A stretch of 44,902 bases of DNA from an uncultured Duncaniella sp. Lineage in GTDB: Bacteria; Bacteroidota; Bacteroidia; Bacteroidales; Muribaculaceae. Both the position numbers and the translations under genes were made by a program. The stretch is taken from the NCBI GenBank assembly GCA_910586305.1, contig CAJUGS010000028.1, positions 1-44,902 of the forward strand, in the 5' to 3' direction. This document shows, one piece after another, positions 42,085 through 44,902 of the stretch. How positions within the stretch are numbered: the first letter of the stretch is position 1; every line of letters begins with the position of its first letter. The notes beneath the pieces were generated by a model that did not search any database, was not told where the DNA came from, and worked only from the letters and a program-made list of their open reading frames with translations.

Positions 42085-42708
42085 TTAAAAATGTTTGGCC
42101 ACTACTTCCATGAATGCTTTGACGTGCTCGTCTGAAGGATCCCAACAGAGGTCGTCGTAGAAATACTCTTCGGCTTCTTCAATCGAGGTCATGGCCGACA
42201 CGACTCCGAGTGTGTCGTCGAATTCAGCTTGAGAGTTGCGGAAGAGTTCGCGACGGAAACGGAATTTGTCGTTTAGCGTGAAGGCTTTGAAGATGTCTTT
42301 GGCTCTGTCGCGAGCAATGCGCTCATCAAGGGTGGAAGCCACAGTTTCAGTCTCCTGCACCGGTGTAGGTACAGGTGCCGGTGTAGGTGTACTTTCTGTA
42401 GTCTGGACCGGATTTTGTATTGTGTTGGGAGCCGGGGTTGGGGCCGGGGCGGGTGTCTCTTCAACAGTCGTCTCGACGCAAGCATCTCCTGCCTCCTCTT
42501 CGAGAGCGGCTTGAGCAATCTCCTGTGAGGCTGACTCTGCCGGAGTTGTCTTGGCCATAGCTTCAGCAAGAGCATTCAGCGCGGATGTCTTTTCGGCAAT
42601 CAGCGAGTTTAGCTCGGCCGAATGGCGTTCCGGACGGTCCATCTGAACGAGAAGAAGGCCTTCGATTTCATAGGCCATGTGAAGCATCTTTTTATAGTCG
42701 GGAGTCAT
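42085..42708 (-). CDS. conserved hypothetical protein with Pro/Thr-rich linker
   Basis: A protein of 207 residues that I do not recognise. A helical N-terminal part (KKMLHMAYEIEGLLLVQMDRPERHSAELNSLI, shown in part by AYEIEGLLLVQMDRPE; about 1-60) is joined by a low-complexity Ala/Pro/Thr/Glu linker (70-125) to a compact C-terminal part with TLDERIARDRAKDIFKAFTLNDKFRFRRELF and EAEEYFYDDLCWDPSDEHVKAFMEVV. No signal peptide or membrane helix is present, so it should be cytoplasmic. The DKFRFRRELF and WDPSDEHV patterns occur in Bacteroidota proteins of unknown function. It is tightly packed (6-base gaps) between dacB and rsmI, so the operon is stable enough to suggest a role in envelope or ribosome upkeep. 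Confidence 0.8.
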   Translation of the reverse strand: MTPDYKKMLHMAYEIEGLLLVQMDRPERHSAELNSLIAEKTSALNALAEAMAKTTPAESASQEIAQAALEEEAGDACVETTVEETPAPAPTPAPNTIQNPVQTTESTPTPAPVPTPVQETETVASTLDERIARDRAKDIFKAFTLNDKFRFRRELFRNSQAEFDDTLGVVSAMTSIEEAEEYFYDDLCWDPSDEHVKAFMEVVAKHF

Positions 42709-42714
42709 GATGAT

Positions 42715-44061
42715 CTAATTTTCTTGCAAACTTACATCAAATAATTCTAATAACAAACGTTGAAAGGCATTTTTTAATGCTGATCGCGAACAGGTGAAGC
42801 CGTTTGCGATGAAAACGATAACATGAGTCGGGGTTCCGCTGTCATCCAGCAGATAGCCTCCATAGCTCTGCACCCCTTTCATGGACCCTGTCTTCATTGC
42901 CACTTTCCCTTCGAGGGGAGAATTGGCTAAAAATCCTTTCATTGTACCGTCAAGTCCAGCTCGGGGGAAAAATGTCGTATATTCTTGTCCGAACTCTTCG
43001 TGTAGCATCTGACGGTATATGTCGCTGAGGAATCGGGCCGTTAGGCGGTTGTCTCTTGACAGTCCGCTTCCGTCGACTATCTTTACTCCTCCCCCGGCTA
43101 TGCCTGCCATGGCCCATACAGCCATCTCTTCGTTGATGGCCTCAGTGCGTGTCCCTCCTGGAGAGATAGCTCTGAGCATTCCTTCGGCCATAAGATTGTC
43201 TGAACGGAACATCAGACTGCGCATAATCGAAGCGAAAGTCGGTGACTTGTGGTTATAGACCGTACGACTTGTCTTTGCTTCAGGCGTTTTCTGATATCTC
43301 ACCTCGATACCTGAGGCCTTCATTCGTTCCAGTACTTCGTTACGCATGACTTTTGACGGGTATGGTGTGGAGAATGAGTCGGAAAATCCTCGCTTTGAAT
43401 TGCCGCTTATCAACATTGTCTCGGAGCCGTCCTTGCGGTCTATTTTCAATCCGCGTCTTTGGGGGTTGGAGAAACTGAATCGCAAGTCCGGCACCTCGGG
43501 AATAGTCGTTTTGGATGGTAGGCGTAGTCTGAAACGATTGTCACGGAAGTTGGCTCCATGCAAACGTGCGCCATATGGCCACACAATGTCTTCGGCCATC
43601 CATCCTGGAGGTGTTGTGGCATCGGGGAACCCACTGTCATCGACTACGACGTTGCCTGTCACTTCCTTGATTCCAAGTGATTTCAGCCCACCAACAATGC
43701 CGTCGGCAAATCCTTGTGCTTCCTCAAAACAGGCCGATTCGATGGTCGGATCTCCACATACGCGTATAATGACATTGCCGTTGAGCACGCTGTCTCTGAT
43801 TTCACCTTCGGCCACAATCGGGGTGATGAAGCATTCTTCTCCGTCGGCAAGATTGAGAAGTGATGCTGTCGTTACTGATTTTGTCACCGAGGCCGGAATC
43901 AAAGGTTTGTCGGCATTCACGTTTACGAGGTTGATTCCCCACTTTAGGTCATATATTATGATGGCTGTCCGTGTCGTGTCGACCCCTTTGATGTTTATGG
44001 GAAATGAATGGGCTGTTAGACACGCTAATAGCCCGATGAGCAGTAACAGGAGACGGTTCAA
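42715..44061 (-). CDS. dacB: D-alanyl-D-alanine carboxypeptidase/endopeptidase (PBP4 type)
   Basis: A periplasmic class C penicillin-binding protein that trims or cuts peptidoglycan cross-links. It has 448 residues with an N-terminal signal peptide (LLLLLIGLLACLTAHSF). The three active-site motifs are S58-V-T-K61 (PASVTKS), S287-D-N (MFRSDNLMAEG) and K390-T-G (AMKTGSMKG). A large insert between the first two motifs (about 75-270) is typical of PBP4/DacB. It overlaps surE by 4 bases (ATGA), so translation is coupled. Confidence 0.95.
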   Translation of the reverse strand: MNRLLLLLIGLLACLTAHSFPINIKGVDTTRTAIIIYDLKWGINLVNVNADKPLIPASVTKSVTTASLLNLADGEECFITPIVAEGEIRDSVLNGNVIIRVCGDPTIESACFEEAQGFADGIVGGLKSLGIKEVTGNVVVDDSGFPDATTPPGWMAEDIVWPYGARLHGANFRDNRFRLRLPSKTTIPEVPDLRFSFSNPQRRGLKIDRKDGSETMLISGNSKRGFSDSFSTPYPSKVMRNEVLERMKASGIEVRYQKTPEAKTSRTVYNHKSPTFASIMRSLMFRSDNLMAEGMLRAISPGGTRTEAINEEMAVWAMAGIAGGGVKIVDGSGLSRDNRLTARFLSDIYRQMLHEEFGQEYTTFFPRAGLDGTMKGFLANSPLEGKVAMKTGSMKGVQSYGGYLLDDSGTPTHVIVFIANGFTCSRSALKNAFQRLLLELFDVSLQEN

Positions 44062-44825
44062 AGGAATAGATTGTTTATTTCTGTAATCATGTCGGTGGCT
44101 GTCTGGTCGGGGCGTATTGGCACAATGGTGGCATATTGTTGTCTGAGCCAGTATTCGTCTGTTTCTGGATTATCTGGTTCCTCATTGTGGAATTTCCCGG
44201 TCAGCCAGTAGAACGGGGTGCCATGAGGTGTGGTGTAGTCTCGATATTCCTCCGTCCAGTGTCCTTTGGCTCCACGCACAACTTTGAGGCCTTTGGGTGT
44301 GCATTGTTTCGGGAAGTTGATGTTTAGACACACTCCTTCAGGCAGTCCATTGGCGAGAACTTTCTTGATAATATCGGTGATAAATGGTGTGAGAGGGTTG
44401 AAATCTGCCTCGGGGGAGTGGCTCAGAAGAGAAAATCCGATTGATGGTATTCCGAGCACACATCCTTCCATTGCAGCACCCATGGTCCCGGAGTATATAT
44501 TGTTGATGGCTGCGTTGGAGCCATGATTGACGCCGGAAAGCAACAGGTCGGGTTTTCGGTCAAGGACGGCGTGTAGTCCGATTTTCACACAGTCCACCGG
44601 TGTGCCGTTCACACTGTAAACCCGAGCTCCGTCAATATCGGGATGTGTGTTGAGCATGAGTGGCGCATTGACGGTCAGGGCTGATGACTTGCCCGACTGC
44701 GGGCTGTCTGGCGCAACGACTACTACATCACCTAAAGAGGCTGCGATTCTCGTGAGATGTGCTATGCCGCGAGCGTTGACGCCGTCGTCGTTGCATATCA
44801 TTATGAGTGGTCTTTTGATTTCCAT
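44058..44825 (-). CDS. surE: 5'/3'-nucleotidase SurE
   Basis: A metal-dependent phosphatase of nucleoside monophosphates, linked to stationary-phase survival. It has 255 residues. The start reads RPLIMICNDDGVNARGIAHL, with the NDDG metal site at 12-15. Further blocks are VVVVAPDSPQSGKSSALT, VNGTPVDCVKIGL, DLLLSGVNHGSNAAINNIYSGTMGAAMEG (with NHGSN) and GVCLNINFP. It heads the leftward run surE-dacB-(hypothetical)-rsmI-lipoprotein. No -7 box is visible for it in the 77 bases before the window ends, so its promoter may overlap the divergent gene beyond the edge. Confidence 0.96.
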   Translation of the reverse strand: MEIKRPLIMICNDDGVNARGIAHLTRIAASLGDVVVVAPDSPQSGKSSALTVNAPLMLNTHPDIDGARVYSVNGTPVDCVKIGLHAVLDRKPDLLLSGVNHGSNAAINNIYSGTMGAAMEGCVLGIPSIGFSLLSHSPEADFNPLTPFITDIIKKVLANGLPEGVCLNINFPKQCTPKGLKVVRGAKGHWTEEYRDYTTPHGTPFYWLTGKFHNEEPDNPETDEYWLRQQYATIVPIRPDQTATDMITEINNLFL

Positions 44826-44843
44826 CTTGTCCTGTTTTTTCTC

Positions 44844-44872
44844 TTGTTTCTCTAAGAAACTGTTTAAATTTG
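44844..44872 (+). promoter_or_regulatory. promoter of a gene starting at the right edge
   Basis: TTG at 44844-44846, an 18-base spacer and TAAATTTG at 44865-44872. An ATG follows at 44889. Confidence 0.5.
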
Positions 44873-44888
44873 ATTCAATAAAATTTTT

Positions 44889-44902
44889 ATGGCAGCCAAA
44901 TC
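44889..44902 (+). CDS. start of a divergent gene, cut by the window edge
   Basis: ATG GCA GCC AAA (M-A-A-K) 17 bases after a consensus -7 box and divergent from surE. Only four codons are visible, so the product cannot be identified from sequence. In many Bacteroidota surE is divergent from parA, whose product often begins in a similar way, and that is the best guess. Confidence 0.35.

Noticed and set aside
42340..42460. A CRISPR or tandem repeat in the hypothetical gene
   Set aside because: The short repeats encode the Pro/Thr linker, are irregular and have no spacers.

Overview
This is a chromosomal segment from a member of Bacteroidales (Bacteroidota). The evidence is a SusC/SusD pair, a T9SS-type C-terminal sorting domain, a Rho factor with a long disordered insert, a DUF3098 gene inside an ftsX-uppP-truB-queA cluster, and repeated promoters of the Bacteroidota form TTTG-N19-21-TAnnTTTG with little Shine-Dalgarno sequence. 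The intermediate base composition and gut-type carbohydrate genes would suit Muribaculaceae or a relative, but the genus is inferred, not shown. No insertion sequence, prophage or CRISPR array is visible. The segment looks like core genome with a few accessory insertions.

Layout, left to right. 1-3.5 kb: tRNA-Cys (-), a MerR-type regulator, the MltG transglycosylase, and an AraC regulator overlapping a periplasmic TPR protein. 3.7-8.7 kb: a SusC/SusD nutrient-uptake pair whose susC is split by a C9 homopolymer. 8.8-11.8 kb: a SpoU RNA methyltransferase and a large secreted LTD/CotH protein. 11.9-17.3 kb: a small outer-membrane barrel protein, a cytoplasmic MalQ with starch-binding domains, a DUF5131 protein, a small BACON-like lipoprotein and a sugar O-acetyltransferase. 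17.4-19.9 kb: rho with a long, C-rich leader and a possible upstream small ORF. 20-23.6 kb: a Crp/Fnr regulator divergent from an SMR transporter, then a GH2 beta-galactosidase with two frame breaks. 23.7-30.8 kb: a housekeeping run, ftsX-DUF3098-uppP-truB-queA, then a YigZ-like gene, rsfS and ftsH. 30.9-34 kb (-): topB, a small exported protein and a thioredoxin-fold protein without cysteine. 34.1-38.2 kb: the Phe/Tyr biosynthesis operon. 38.3-44.8 kb (-): a secreted pullulanase, a coiled-coil lipoprotein, rsmI, a Pro/Thr-rich protein, dacB and surE. A divergent gene appears to start at the right edge.

The most interesting signal is in front of the Phe/Tyr operon. A good promoter is followed by an 18-residue reading frame in which 9 residues are Phe or Tyr, then an intrinsic terminator just before pheA. 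A segment right after the leader stop codon can pair with the 5' arm of that terminator. This is the architecture of ribosome-mediated transcription attenuation, and it senses the same two amino acids the operon makes.

Other points for a second look are the C9 tract that breaks susC (phase variation, mutation or sequencing error), the rho leader with an ORF ending flush against the rho ATG, a perfect operator-like palindrome between the crp-like and SMR genes, four genes whose start codon sits 5-6 bases after the -7 box (predicted leaderless mRNAs), and long perfect hairpins at the convergent gene junctions.
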